This document shows positions 8,034-16,933 of a stretch of DNA of 50,413 nucleotides, one piece after another. A model generated the notes under the pieces. It ran no database searches. It had not been told where the DNA came from and saw nothing but the letters and a program-made list of their open reading frames with translations. Position 1 is the first letter of the stretch, and each line of letters opens with the position of its first letter. Origin of the DNA: a bacterium (GTDB lineage Bacteria; Zhuqueibacterota; Zhuqueibacteria; Residuimicrobiales; Residuimicrobiaceae). Position numbers and translations under genes: made by a program. The stretch covers positions 1 through 50,413 of the forward strand of contig JAKQNR010000012.1 of NCBI GenBank assembly GCA_029565685.1, in the 5' to 3' direction.

Positions 8034-8421
8034 AGTGGATTATTTACTGATAGGTGGATATGCAGTAGGCTACCATGGGTTTCCTCGTGCAACGGCGGAC
8101 ATCGATATCTGGATCGCCATTAATCCACAGAATGCAGCAAAAATGGTGAAAGTATTAACAAAGTTCGGTTTTAAGGTTCCCGAGTTATCTACCGATTTAT
8201 TTCTGCATAAAAATAAAATCGTGAGGCTTGGAAACGCACCTGTTCGAATTGAGGTTTTCACCAGCATTTCAGGTGTTGATTTCGATGAATGCTTCCAGAA
8301 TAAAACAATCGCCATCATCGATCATGTGAAAGTGAACATCATTAATTTAAAAGACCTAAAGAAAAATAAAAAAGCAAGCGGCCGAGAAAAAGATTTAATT
8401 GATCTAAAGAAATTACCCTGA
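7975..8421 (+). CDS. Nucleotidyltransferase-fold protein (AbiEii/DUF6036-like)
   Basis: 148 residues. LLIGGYAVGYHGFPRATADIDIWI holds the nucleotidyltransferase signature: the Gly-Gly helix start followed by the Asp-x-Asp metal pair (DIDIWI). Downstream VRIEVFTSISG supplies the usual third acidic position, and the C-terminus (INLKDLKKNKKASGREKDLIDLKKL) is the typical basic tail of this family, which normally ends ...KDL.DLE.L. Preceded by GAGGA at good spacing before the ATG. Family members act as toxins or tRNA/protein nucleotidylating enzymes in toxin-antitoxin and abortive-infection systems. With the overlapping small gene before it this is probably a two-gene TA-like cassette in the island. 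Confidence 0.75.
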   Translation: MAISLHPDFKDFLKLLNSHKVDYLLIGGYAVGYHGFPRATADIDIWIAINPQNAAKMVKVLTKFGFKVPELSTDLFLHKNKIVRLGNAPVRIEVFTSISGVDFDECFQNKTIAIIDHVKVNIINLKDLKKNKKASGREKDLIDLKKLP

Positions 8422-8432
8422 ATTTCCCCCTG

Positions 8433-8660
8433 TTGTCATCAAAAGATGTTTTAATACATCTTCGAGACGACGCGAGCAAAGTGCGGATTCAAATCGACAG
8501 ATTTAGAGAGGAAATGACCTTTATAAAGTCTAACTGCCCGACAATACTTGCCTTTGGTAAGCAAACATATGACTTGCTATATCGTGGCCTCAAACGAAAA
8601 GAGTATACTTCATTGGCTCAGTTGACTCATTATAGTCATCAGATATCCAAAGAAAATTAA
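8433..8660 (+). pseudogene. C-terminal fragment, uracil-DNA-glycosylase-like
   Basis: A 75-codon open frame without a credible start (only a TTG, no Shine-Dalgarno) begins 11 bases after the nucleotidyltransferase stop. The segment TILAFGKQTYDLLYRGL ... THYSHQISKEN has the look of the C-terminal strand and His-containing motif (HYSH) of uracil-DNA-glycosylase-fold proteins. If so, the N-terminal catalytic half is missing. The assignment rests on pattern memory only; it could be a fragment of another hypothetical protein. Confidence 0.35.
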
Positions 8661-8817
8661 AGGGAAGATGTCTTTAAATGATTGGGTACACCGTAAGAAG
8701 CTTAGGGGCCTGACCATGCTGTGCTCGGTGGCATCCGACGAAAAGCTCAGCGGATGGTCTGAGCTAGAATTTATTTAAAAATTTCTAATGATCTTAAAGA
8801 TAAACGAATTATACAGC

Positions 8818-8961
8818 ATGGCCTATATTCAGAAAATAAAAACGAAAAAGGGAACAGCGCACCGAGTCGTTTGGTCGCTAAATGGCATAAAACAAAAAAT
8901 ACTTTCCAGTCTGGTCGTACAGCAGGATCCCTCCTACGGCAGTTTAAATCCCGCAGTTTGA
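8818..8961 (+). pseudogene. Tyrosine recombinase (integrase) N-terminal remnant
   Basis: A 47-codon frame opens MAYIQKIKTKKGTAHRVVW followed by SLNGIKQ, the usual start of phage-type tyrosine recombinases (three-stranded arm-binding domain). After about 28 residues the similarity is lost and a stop comes at 8959-8961. The core-binding and catalytic domains are absent. It lies about 290 bases from an initiator tRNA gene, a plausible old integration site. Confidence 0.5.
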
Positions 8962-8994
8962 TAGAAAAGCCCCTAGTTCGACCGTCTTCGCAAA

Positions 8995-9044
8995 GGGTGG
9001 TGTATTTTGAAGTGCCCCTGGGTGGTGCATTTCAAGTTCCCCCT
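8995..9044. repeat. Two tandem imperfect 25-bp repeats, possible IS end
   Basis: GGGTGGTG...CCCCT occurs at 8995-9019 and directly again at 9020-9044, about 19 of 25 positions alike. Tandem subterminal repeats with a TTCAAGTTCCCCC-like core resemble IS21-type ends, but no IS21 gene is adjacent, so this may be a solo IS scar. Confidence 0.35.
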
Positions 9045-9089
9045 GACAGCGGCAATGCCCGGGGACGCCTGTACGAGTTCGGCCACCCT

Positions 9090-9164
9090 TCCAGGGCTTG
9101 ACTCCATGGATCATGTTTTCCCAGGGCTTCCGCCCTGGATTATGACCGTATGCCGCTTCGCGGC
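9090..9164. repeat. Cluster of short palindromes (REP-like)
   Basis: Two strong stem-loops, CCAGGGC/GCCCTGG with a TTCC loop (9121-9138) and GCCGC/GCGGC with a TTC loop (9152-9164), follow a partial third copy of the CCAGGGCTT unit at 9091-9099. The arrangement looks like an interspersed palindromic repeat rather than coding DNA. Confidence 0.5.
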
Positions 9165-9206
9165 TTTACCTGTATGGCCCAGCTTGTCATATTGCCGAGC
9201 GGAATG

Positions 9207-9325
<119 letters not shown>

Positions 9326-9476
9326 ATGTGTTGTTTTTCTTAGCTTGTCAGCTTTAAGATAAGGCGGCATAAGAGTAACTTTTATGCACATCCTTTCCTT
9401 TTCGTCGTATAATATACGATATATTTTTTGTAAAGTCAAGGCAAATAACCTTCTGAAGGTCAGGGCCTTGCGAAGG

Positions 9477-11564
9477 TTAGCTGAATCTCAATACAACCGG
9501 CGCCATTCGTTCCAGCCTGGTCTTTACCGTGAGGGTGCGACCTTTGCGCTGGACCGCCGCAGGTTTCCACCGGCCGTCCGCTTGCAAAAGCTCGATTTTC
9601 GCCTTGATCCATTCAGGCGCCACATCCAACGCCAGCGAATCATAGGGATCAGAATTCAGACTGATGAGAGTCGCCACAGCATAAACGTTCGACCGGGCTT
9701 GATTAAAAATGCACATGACATTGGGTGTTTGTCTGACAAAAACCGGCAACGGCCTCTTGCCCAACCACTCGATGGTGTGACGTACGAGCTCCTTTTTTTT
9801 ATAATTGAACAGAGCGGAAGAACGATTGCCGCTCAGCTTGAACGCCATGACGGCCACTCGGCCGCCCCACTTGTTTTCATATCGTATCATCCCCGGAATC
9901 ACTGGACGCTCTTGAGGATCGAGGAAATCAGTGATCACAGCAGCGTCCGCACTAGGCTGCAATTCAAAAAACGAACCTCCCTCGCTCCCCGCCGGGGAAA
10001 AGATCAGGTTGTACATCAATCTGCCTTGCATAGAAGGATAAACCTCCGGCGTGCGCACGCCTTCATAGCAAAAATCAGCCGTCTGGCCCGGAAAGATCTT
10101 TGCCCCCAACAGCTCGCCCCAGCCTTTTTGCTGCAAAATATGAGCCGCCTCGCCATCCATGAACAGACCGCCGCGCAACAGCGCTTCGATCTCCGCTTCA
10201 TCCAACGCGGCCGCCATGACGCCGGACAACAGCTTGACCGCGCCGTTGGTCGACGTATACGGAATGCCGAACCGACCAGCCACCCGCACCCAATCATTGA
10301 ACGGAACGCCGGGATTGCCTCCTTTATAGGGATTAACGATATGCCCGAAAGGCCGGTGCAGTATTTCACAGCCCGCAACCGGGCAGTCTTTTACCGCTTG
10401 TTTAAATTCTGAAAAACGTTTCACCTCATCGCGAAACATCTCTAGATATCCGCGCTCCTCCATGGGATGATCGAGATATTGCGTGGCATAAAACAACGAA
10501 TCCTCCAAGCCATAGGCAAACGCCGCGGTCATCAGGCTGCGGATTTTCGCTGCCGACATAAAAAAACGGGTGTGCGGATAAGTATCGGACTCGTGAAAAC
10601 ATTCGAACTCGGCGGGCAGGCGCTGACGGCTGTACAGTGCGTGAAAGATGTTTTCAGGCAAAGACAGCGCATCATCCGAGGAATAGCTGGAACCATACAA
10701 CCGCACAGCCGGACGGGTGTTGCCGGCAAAGGCTCTGGTCACCGCCTCGGTAAAATCACCGTCAAAATCGGTCATGCCCGACTGGCACAGAGCAATGCGG
10801 GTTTCCGGAGCGATCGCATCGATCTTTTTACGGATCACCACAGCCAGTTCCACCAGGCTGTCGCGGCTCAGCTCAGCCCAAGCGCGCCGCAGCCTGAGAC
10901 TCTCAGGGGTCACTTGTTTGAAAATCTCCAACAGCTCTTCCCTGGTATAGGACCGGTTCTGTCGTCGAGCAAACGCCGCCAGATGATGAGGACAAAAACA
11001 ACCGAATCGGATCGAAGGCGGCTGCCAGCTCAGCTCATAGTCATCCTCGAACTGCACCATGAACGGCCGAGCGATTCTAACCACCGTGGCGACGTCGTCG
11101 CTGAACTCCTCACTGAAATCCGGGCAGAGCGGACAAGGCGTGGTTTCAGAGACCGTTCCATTGAGATCCGTGATGTACTGAAAGCCTTTCTTGAATCCAG
11201 ATCGCAACGAAGGCGCGCACCACCAACCCACCTCCAGACCGTATGGAGCAAGATGATTTTTAACCTCCAGCACCTGCTCCCCTATTTGGCGATAAACCTG
11301 CGGCGATGGAAAACCGCTCAGTCTCACCTCCTCCATGGGGGCGGTCAACAGAAAACGCCGTAATCCGCTCAACCGGTTTATCTGAATCATCTGCTGGAAC
11401 ATAAATTCTTTGCGATTGTAATAAAACCGGAACGGCACGATGGGATCGATGCCTGGTTCGGGCGCCGTCGCTGACGGCTCATCAGCCGGCTTGGCGGGCA
11501 ACCGCTTTGGCGGGTGTAAAGCCATCGCGGCAGCGGACAGTCCGATAAAGTCTCTTCGTTTCAT
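9477..11564 (-). CDS. Tat-exported protein of unknown function, glycosidase-like context
   Basis: 695 residues from the ATG at 11564, chosen because it has a GAGG Shine-Dalgarno and gives a Tat leader (MKRRDFIGLSAAAMAL); the frame is open further upstream but runs through intergenic sequence and the 3' end of the neighbouring esterase gene. The mature part has no motif I can name. It contains repeated Trp/Tyr-rich segments, a possible metal-binding cluster (CPLCPDF and CFCPHHLAAF) and strings such as FMVQFEDDYELSW and RIALCQSGMTDFDGDFTE, consistent with a TIM-barrel glycoside-hydrolase-like fold (FEDDYE and ECFHESDTYPH could carry acids). Length and layout fit large exported hypothetical proteins of polysaccharide loci. 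It lies 170 bases downstream of the carboxylesterase. Function not assigned. Confidence 0.75.
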   Translation of the reverse strand: MKRRDFIGLSAAAMALHPPKRLPAKPADEPSATAPEPGIDPIVPFRFYYNRKEFMFQQMIQINRLSGLRRFLLTAPMEEVRLSGFPSPQVYRQIGEQVLEVKNHLAPYGLEVGWWCAPSLRSGFKKGFQYITDLNGTVSETTPCPLCPDFSEEFSDDVATVVRIARPFMVQFEDDYELSWQPPSIRFGCFCPHHLAAFARRQNRSYTREELLEIFKQVTPESLRLRRAWAELSRDSLVELAVVIRKKIDAIAPETRIALCQSGMTDFDGDFTEAVTRAFAGNTRPAVRLYGSSYSSDDALSLPENIFHALYSRQRLPAEFECFHESDTYPHTRFFMSAAKIRSLMTAAFAYGLEDSLFYATQYLDHPMEERGYLEMFRDEVKRFSEFKQAVKDCPVAGCEILHRPFGHIVNPYKGGNPGVPFNDWVRVAGRFGIPYTSTNGAVKLLSGVMAAALDEAEIEALLRGGLFMDGEAAHILQQKGWGELLGAKIFPGQTADFCYEGVRTPEVYPSMQGRLMYNLIFSPAGSEGGSFFELQPSADAAVITDFLDPQERPVIPGMIRYENKWGGRVAVMAFKLSGNRSSALFNYKKKELVRHTIEWLGKRPLPVFVRQTPNVMCIFNQARSNVYAVATLISLNSDPYDSLALDVAPEWIKAKIELLQADGRWKPAAVQRKGRTLTVKTRLERMAPVVLRFS

Positions 11565-11734
11565 AGTACCTCGTTGGTAAGGTGGTTCTGAATCCAGTTC
11601 TTTCACTTGGCCGCGCAGGCCTGCGACGCCGGCGCAAGCAGATGGTCTGCTGGAACCGAGATCCTGGCGATGATAATCAGAGCAGAACGGATCAAAGCGC
11701 AAGCGATGCAGAGTTGTTGATGGCCAGAATCTCC

Positions 11735-13414
11735 TTACGGCCGCTGACTCCGCAGCTGTTGTGAAATCTCCTCCCACATCTCCCGCTCCTCTCTGTAGCG
11801 GTCGAAAAAAACCTCGCAGAGGTGGTCGATGCGCATGCTGGGCCGTCCGGCAAGGGTATAGGCGGGCCACTCCGGCTGGCCCTGGGCAGCGGGTTTTCCG
11901 CAGCGGGCAAAAGTGGTCCACATTCCGGCCATGTTGCGCGCAGCGGCAAAACGCTGCGGACGATTGCCCGGCCAACCTTTCTCCAGCTCGCCGGCTGGAG
12001 GCGGAACCACATTGGCGAATTTAAAGAGAATATCCATGGCGTGACAGGCGCCGAGGGCATATTCGGTGCCGGGAATTCTGAACTCGGATTGATAGCCGAA
12101 CTGATAGAGAAAAGCGGGAGCCCCTTTTTGCCCGGCCTTTTTGCTTGCAATCTCCAGCGAGCCGATGCCGCTGAAATCCATGGATCGGATCGCCACATAG
12201 ATCTCGCCGGCGAAGGCCTGCGGCCGGGTTCGCCGATAAGTGCTGATCATTCGCCCGGCAACCGGGCCATATTCGGCCTCCACCCGCTTGAGCAGAGACG
12301 CCTGATCCAATTGCACGGCCGCGGTGTCCCCTGCCGCCATGGCGAAAAAAGTGAACTCATCCTCGTTCCAGCCCACCATCAGCGGCTTGTGGCGCGAAAT
12401 CTCCGGCGCTACGGGATCAAAGGGATGAGCCGGCAGCACTTTTCCATCCACTACGGGGCCGAATTCACCGAGTCCGGCAGCGCTGCTCCACAGCGTTCTT
12501 TTCAGCCTGGCGTGGGCGGTCTTTTGCTGCAGCCGCAGCTGCACCGCCAAAAGATCAGCGGCAGGGATGTCCAACAGCCTGCGCCATTTGCCGACTGTGA
12601 GCCCAAATTCATTCAACAGCATCCAGGTGGTCTCAGCGGCAACGTCAGGTTCAGCCATGCGCACCCCTGGACCGCTTTCGATAGAGGCTTTATGAAAATA
12701 AGGCGCTGCTGCGGGCATGGCAAAGAGGCAGGATGTTTTTCCGCCGCCGCCGGATTCGCCGAAGATCATGACATTGTCCGGATCGCCGCCGAAACAGGCG
12801 ATATTATCATGCACCCACTTTAGCCCTTCCACGATATCCAGCACGCCCCGGCAACCGGAACCAATGTATTCTTCGCCGGCCACTTCATCCAGATAGAGAA
12901 AGCCCAGCAGTCCCAGGCGGTGATTGGTCTGCACCACCACCACATCAAAAAGCCGCGCAAGGTTCGCGCCGTCCTGCGCAACGCTGCCGCCCGATCCGCT
13001 GGTGTAACCGCCGCCGTGATTGTAGAACATCACCGGACGTTTTCCGTCATCCAACGCCGGGGTCCAGATGTTGAGCACCAGGCACTCTTCGTCGGCAGCC
13101 GGCTCGTCGATGCCATAGGTTTGATGGCCGGGCTGGATGGCAGGAGGGCCCAGCCGTAGGGCATCGCGAACGCCTTTCCACGGTTGCACTGCCGACGGCG
13201 CCAGAAATCGGCGACGGCCGGAAACCCGTCCGCCATAGGGGATGCCTTTGAAAATGGCCACGCCGTCTTCACGCCGGCCGCAAAGCTTGCCATGAGCGAT
13301 TTCGACCACCGCCTTTTCGGGCTGGGCGATGCCGAATCGGCTCCTGCCGCAAACCAGGGCGCCGGCCGCCAGCGGCGCTTGCGCGATAAATCGGCGACGG
13401 GTCAAAGAAACCAA
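11735..13414 (-). CDS. Type-B carboxylesterase, Tat-exported
   Basis: Serine hydrolase of the carboxylesterase/para-nitrobenzyl-esterase family, about 559 residues. Landmarks: FKGIPYGG near the N-terminus, DEECLVLNIWTP, oxyanion HGGGYTSGSG (133-142), nucleophile elbow FGESGGG with Ser221, an acidic residue in VGWNEDEFTFF and catalytic His in GACHAMDILF. A twin-arginine leader (TRRRFIAQAPLAAGAL) follows the start. A TTG at 13414 is preferred because AGGAA lies upstream; the frame is open to 13471 (also TTG) without a ribosome site. Probably removes acyl groups from plant or algal glycans or small esters in the periplasm. Same strand as the MFS gene upstream and the Tat protein downstream. Confidence 0.85.
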   Translation of the reverse strand: MVSLTRRRFIAQAPLAAGALVCGRSRFGIAQPEKAVVEIAHGKLCGRREDGVAIFKGIPYGGRVSGRRRFLAPSAVQPWKGVRDALRLGPPAIQPGHQTYGIDEPAADEECLVLNIWTPALDDGKRPVMFYNHGGGYTSGSGGSVAQDGANLARLFDVVVVQTNHRLGLLGFLYLDEVAGEEYIGSGCRGVLDIVEGLKWVHDNIACFGGDPDNVMIFGESGGGGKTSCLFAMPAAAPYFHKASIESGPGVRMAEPDVAAETTWMLLNEFGLTVGKWRRLLDIPAADLLAVQLRLQQKTAHARLKRTLWSSAAGLGEFGPVVDGKVLPAHPFDPVAPEISRHKPLMVGWNEDEFTFFAMAAGDTAAVQLDQASLLKRVEAEYGPVAGRMISTYRRTRPQAFAGEIYVAIRSMDFSGIGSLEIASKKAGQKGAPAFLYQFGYQSEFRIPGTEYALGACHAMDILFKFANVVPPPAGELEKGWPGNRPQRFAAARNMAGMWTTFARCGKPAAQGQPEWPAYTLAGRPSMRIDHLCEVFFDRYREEREMWEEISQQLRSQRP

Positions 13415-13550
13415 GTTTGATATTTCCTGCTTTTTCAACTGCAGTTTACAAAGGGCACGAAGAATTTTCAATTTGATGAAGGATCAAATAAAATCATATC
13501 TCTGCCATCGAGGTGCATCGACATTTAAGACCTGGATGATTGGAATCCGC

Positions 13551-14804
13551 TTATGCGCAAGGTCTTGCAAGAGCATTTTCTCTGGCTGTCGCGCGCTCTT
13601 GTGCGACCAGCCGGCGAATGGCAGGGATGAAAAACGAAATCACGCCGACCAAGCCGATGATGGCGCCGGCGATGATAAAGGCGTTGGTGATGCCGATGGA
13701 ATCGGCGATAAAGCCGGTCTGCAGCAGTCCAATCATGGCCGGCAAGAGCGTGATGCTGCCATGTATGGAAAACACCCTTCCCAGAGCGGCCGGATTTACC
13801 AGAGTCTGCAGCACCACGGTGAACGCGCTGAAAAAAACCGCGCCCGAGATGCCGGCGAGAAAGGTCAGAAAAACAAAAAACGGAAATCCATCCGACGTCA
13901 ACACTCCGGAAAAGAGAAACGTCAAACCCAGCAACACATACATGGCATTGATCTGAATGACGTTGCTGATTTTGGGCTTAAAAATTCCCAGCAACGCGCC
14001 GCCCAGCAGCATGCCGAGGCCCCAGGCGATCTCTACGGCGCTCATCTCATAGGTGCCGCCGGAAAAGTGGTTGAGAGTCATCAATGGAAACAGCACACTG
14101 ACAGGCATAAGGAAAAAATTGGCCACGATCATAAAGATGAACAGCCACAGCAAACCGGCGTTGCGGGTGATCTCCCGCAATCCCTGCTTCATCTCGTTGA
14201 GCAGATCAGGCGCCTGCGCGACCGCAGGCTTAGCCGGATTGGGAATATGAATCAGCAGCAGCGAGATACAGCCGATGGCGGCGCCGATGACGTCGAACAA
14301 GAGCACATAGGTCATGTTCAACATGCTGATCAACACGGCGGCCAGGGCCGGGCCGGCGATGGTGCTGATGGACTGGATGACTTGATTGATGCCGGCCACG
14401 CGCAAAAGTTCAGTCTCCGGCGCCAGCAGCGGCACGGACGCCTGCATGGCCGGCACATGAAAAGCGCTGCCGATGGAACGAAGGGCGAGCAGGCTATAGA
14501 GGTGCAACAGCTTGACCTGGCCGAAAAAAAACAGCAAAGCCATGATCGCCGAACAGACGGCGATGAACAGGTCCGCGGCCACCATGATGCGCTTGCGATC
14601 CCAGCGATCGATCAGCACGCCGGTGAACAGTCCCAACACCAGTTGCGGCAGCAGGCTGGCGATGGTGGACACCGCCAGCACTTCGGCGGAGCCGGTCTCG
14701 ATGCTTAACCAGAATACCACCGCATAACCGACCACGGCGCTGCTCAGCGTGGAGAACAGCTGACCGGTCCAAAGGATGGCAAAAACTTGTTTCCAAGAAG
14801 ACAT
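13551..14804 (-). CDS. MFS efflux transporter (MefA/EntS-like)
   Basis: 417 residues with about 12 hydrophobic helices and the MFS loop motif GVLIDRWDRKRIM between helices 2 and 3. The start (FAILWTGQLFSTLSSAVVGYAV) and the central cytoplasmic loop of about 25 residues (PNPAKPAVAQAPDLLNEMKQ) are typical of the MFS_3/macrolide-efflux-like subfamily. These export drugs, siderophores or small amphiphiles by proton antiport. No strong Shine-Dalgarno. It lies 74 bases after the K+ channel gene and may be cotranscribed with it. Substrate cannot be inferred. Confidence 0.85.
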   Translation of the reverse strand: MSSWKQVFAILWTGQLFSTLSSAVVGYAVVFWLSIETGSAEVLAVSTIASLLPQLVLGLFTGVLIDRWDRKRIMVAADLFIAVCSAIMALLFFFGQVKLLHLYSLLALRSIGSAFHVPAMQASVPLLAPETELLRVAGINQVIQSISTIAGPALAAVLISMLNMTYVLLFDVIGAAIGCISLLLIHIPNPAKPAVAQAPDLLNEMKQGLREITRNAGLLWLFIFMIVANFFLMPVSVLFPLMTLNHFSGGTYEMSAVEIAWGLGMLLGGALLGIFKPKISNVIQINAMYVLLGLTFLFSGVLTSDGFPFFVFLTFLAGISGAVFFSAFTVVLQTLVNPAALGRVFSIHGSITLLPAMIGLLQTGFIADSIGITNAFIIAGAIIGLVGVISFFIPAIRRLVAQERATARENALARPCA

Positions 14805-14878
14805 GGTCGATTAAACTTTTCTGATCAATTCCCGTGCGGACCAGGCCGACCCTTTTCCCCACCGCTGCGCTGAAAGGA

Positions 14879-15706
14879 TTAAAGCCGGCCGCCGCAGTAT
14901 TTGCAATGCTTGGCGTCATAGTCGTGTCCTTCAGCGCCGCAAGCCGGGCAGGCCTGGGTGGAGACCTTTTTTTTGCTCGCCTGAGAGATCTCGACCGTAA
15001 CAATGCCGGTGGGCACAGCCAGAATGGCATAGCCCAGCATCATGATGATCGAAGCCAGCATTTTACCGGCTGCAGTCTGCGGAGCCAGATCGCCGTAGCC
15101 GACCGTGGTCATGGTAACGATGGCCCAATAGATGCTGGTCGGGATGCTGGTGTAGCCATTCGCCTCCCCCTCCACCACATAAATCAGCGATCCCATAATG
15201 ACCGCGAGCAGCAAGACGGTCAGCAGAAACACGCTGATCTTGCGCCGGCTGGCCATCAAAGCGGTCAAAATAACATCGGCTTCGCTCAGATACTCGGACA
15301 GCTTGAGCACGCGGAAAATGCGCAGCAACCGCATGATGCGGAACGTCAAAAAATACTGGCCGCCTGGAAACACCAGGCTGAAGTAGGTGGGTACAATCGC
15401 CAACAGATCGATGATGCCGTAAAAGCTGATGGCATAACGCAAAGGTTGTTTGAGGCTGTACAGTCGCAGTCCATATTCGATGGTAAAGAGGATGGTAAAA
15501 AACCATTCGAGAAACAGCAACAGCGATCCGTAGCGATCCCTGATGCTGTGCACGCTGTCCAGCAACGCGGTGGTTACGCTGATAAGAATGATGTTGATCA
15601 GAATAATATTAAAGGTGCGGCCCGCCTTGGTGTCAGACTCAAAAATGAGCTGATGTAAAAGGCTGCGCAAACGGTTTTCCGGACGATTAATACATCCGCT
15701 TGTCAT
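14879..15706 (-). CDS. Voltage-gated K+ channel with C-terminal zinc ribbon
   Basis: Six-helix inner-membrane potassium channel, 275 residues. S1 (about 33-50), S2 (64-84), S3 (93-112), S4 with regularly spaced Arg (FRIMRLLRIFRVLKL, 122-136), S5 (158-178), pore with the canonical filter TVGYGD (201-206) and S6 (215-240). The C-terminus has a small treble-clef-like zinc ribbon (Cys253, Cys256, Cys268, Cys271) in place of the cyclic-nucleotide or RCK domains often seen. AGGA is present 10 bases before the ATG. Probably sets membrane potential; regulation by metal or redox through the ribbon is speculation. Confidence 0.9.
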   Translation of the reverse strand: MTSGCINRPENRLRSLLHQLIFESDTKAGRTFNIILINIILISVTTALLDSVHSIRDRYGSLLLFLEWFFTILFTIEYGLRLYSLKQPLRYAISFYGIIDLLAIVPTYFSLVFPGGQYFLTFRIMRLLRIFRVLKLSEYLSEADVILTALMASRRKISVFLLTVLLLAVIMGSLIYVVEGEANGYTSIPTSIYWAIVTMTTVGYGDLAPQTAAGKMLASIIMMLGYAILAVPTGIVTVEISQASKKKVSTQACPACGAEGHDYDAKHCKYCGGRL

Positions 15707-15821
15707 AATCGATTCCTAGGCAAATGAATGTTGACAAAGACCTGCCCCCGGTTACCTGAAGCGAGGGATGTATGGTTCAGGCCATGCAGGCGGCTGTTGC
15801 GCATCGGCATTGTCGACGGCC

Positions 15822-16526
15822 TTAGCGTGAACGCCGATCAAAGCATCTTTCCACCAGCGCCCGGCTGCGCGGACGGCCATGAGCCGGCAGAAACAGCGAG
15901 CAGCGGGTGCGCAGCAGTTTTGCCCAGCTCTGCAGCAGCAAGCCGGAATCCTGCAAAAAGGGTGGAAACGCGGTCCCGGGAAACACGCCAAACAGGGTGT
16001 CTCCGACTAGAGCGATCTCGTCGTCGACGATGACGCTCACAGAGCCCGGCGTGTGACCAGGGGTGTGCAGCACATAGCCGTTGCAGCCTAGGGGCTGCAG
16101 ATCCATTTTTTCCTGTACCAGAATGTCTGCTTCAACCGGCTGATATTGAAAGCGGACCAGCAACGGCTTTTGCAGAGAATCGGTCAGCCATCGGATCAGA
16201 CCATAACCACCCCGGATTGCAGGGCTATTACCCTGCTGCAAATAGGCTGCTTCGAGGCAATGGACCACCACCGCCGCGCCAAAGACGTGCTGAAGGTTGG
16301 CGGCATTCTCGGCATGGTCAAAGTGGCTGTGCGTCAACACCAGCGCGCTTAAAGAACGCTCCGTCACTCCCAGGCGAAGAAGGCGGTTTTTCAAATCGCT
16401 CCAGCGGTTCTCCCGGCCGGCATCGACCAAAAGGAAGCGAGCGCCGGAGTCAACCAGATAACAATTGCAGCGGCGTTCCAGAATCCGGTGGATCTTTTGA
16501 CCGCTGTGGGTGGTCCAGGTTTTCAT
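15822..16526 (-). CDS. MBL-fold metallo-hydrolase
   Basis: 234 residues from the ATG at 16526, where homology-like sequence begins (MKTWTTHSGQKIHRI); the longer open frame upstream has no domain. Metal ligands: THSHFDH (His66, His68, Asp70, His71), HTPGHTPGS and VGDTLFG, followed by the last His in LFLPAHGRPRS. Typical glyoxalase-II-like/flavin-free beta-lactamase fold of general thioester or phosphoester hydrolases. No Shine-Dalgarno of note. Divergent from the GH16 gene. Substrate unknown. Confidence 0.85.
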   Translation of the reverse strand: MKTWTTHSGQKIHRILERRCNCYLVDSGARFLLVDAGRENRWSDLKNRLLRLGVTERSLSALVLTHSHFDHAENAANLQHVFGAAVVVHCLEAAYLQQGNSPAIRGGYGLIRWLTDSLQKPLLVRFQYQPVEADILVQEKMDLQPLGCNGYVLHTPGHTPGSVSVIVDDEIALVGDTLFGVFPGTAFPPFLQDSGLLLQSWAKLLRTRCSLFLPAHGRPRSRALVERCFDRRSR

Positions 16527-16933
16527 ATCGGCTGATCCGAATTGATGCAGAGCGCACCCGCGATAAGGCCGCCAGTTTTCCTGGGGCATGTCGCCTTTGG
16601 TTGCTAGGAAAACAGCAAAAGCGAATCGTTCTTTTCGCTCTTGATGCGGCCGGCTGCTTCTATGGCCAAATGCAGGAACGGCAGCGCCGCGGTTCGCACG
16701 GGCCCAGGCCAGTTTCGCCATGGCGCCTGTAAAAAAATATAGCGCTTTCACGATTCGGGATCAAGACAATAATGGCGCAACGGCCGACGCTTTGGCCGCA
16801 GCCGGGAGCGGTCTGTCCACGCAATGCGCGGCTGTTTGTAGAGACACAGTAAAAATTGATATTTTAGTTGCAATACTTTTCATATATTAAAATGCAATGC
16901 TCACCCATTCACTCTATCATAAGGGAGCTGTCT
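16527..16933. other. Divergent intergenic region between MBL hydrolase and GH16 genes
   Basis: About 400 bases; the last 80 are AT-rich (16850-16915) and probably hold the GH16 promoter. No RNA gene or long palindrome seen. Open frames here lack domains. Confidence 0.4.

Noticed and set aside
9384..10412. Long open frame on the plus strand (342 codons)
   Set aside because: It is the antisense shadow of the Tat-exported gene; Arg/His/Gln-rich translation without motifs. The same applies to the long plus-strand frames around 10467-11363, 11822-12823 and 13329-14708.
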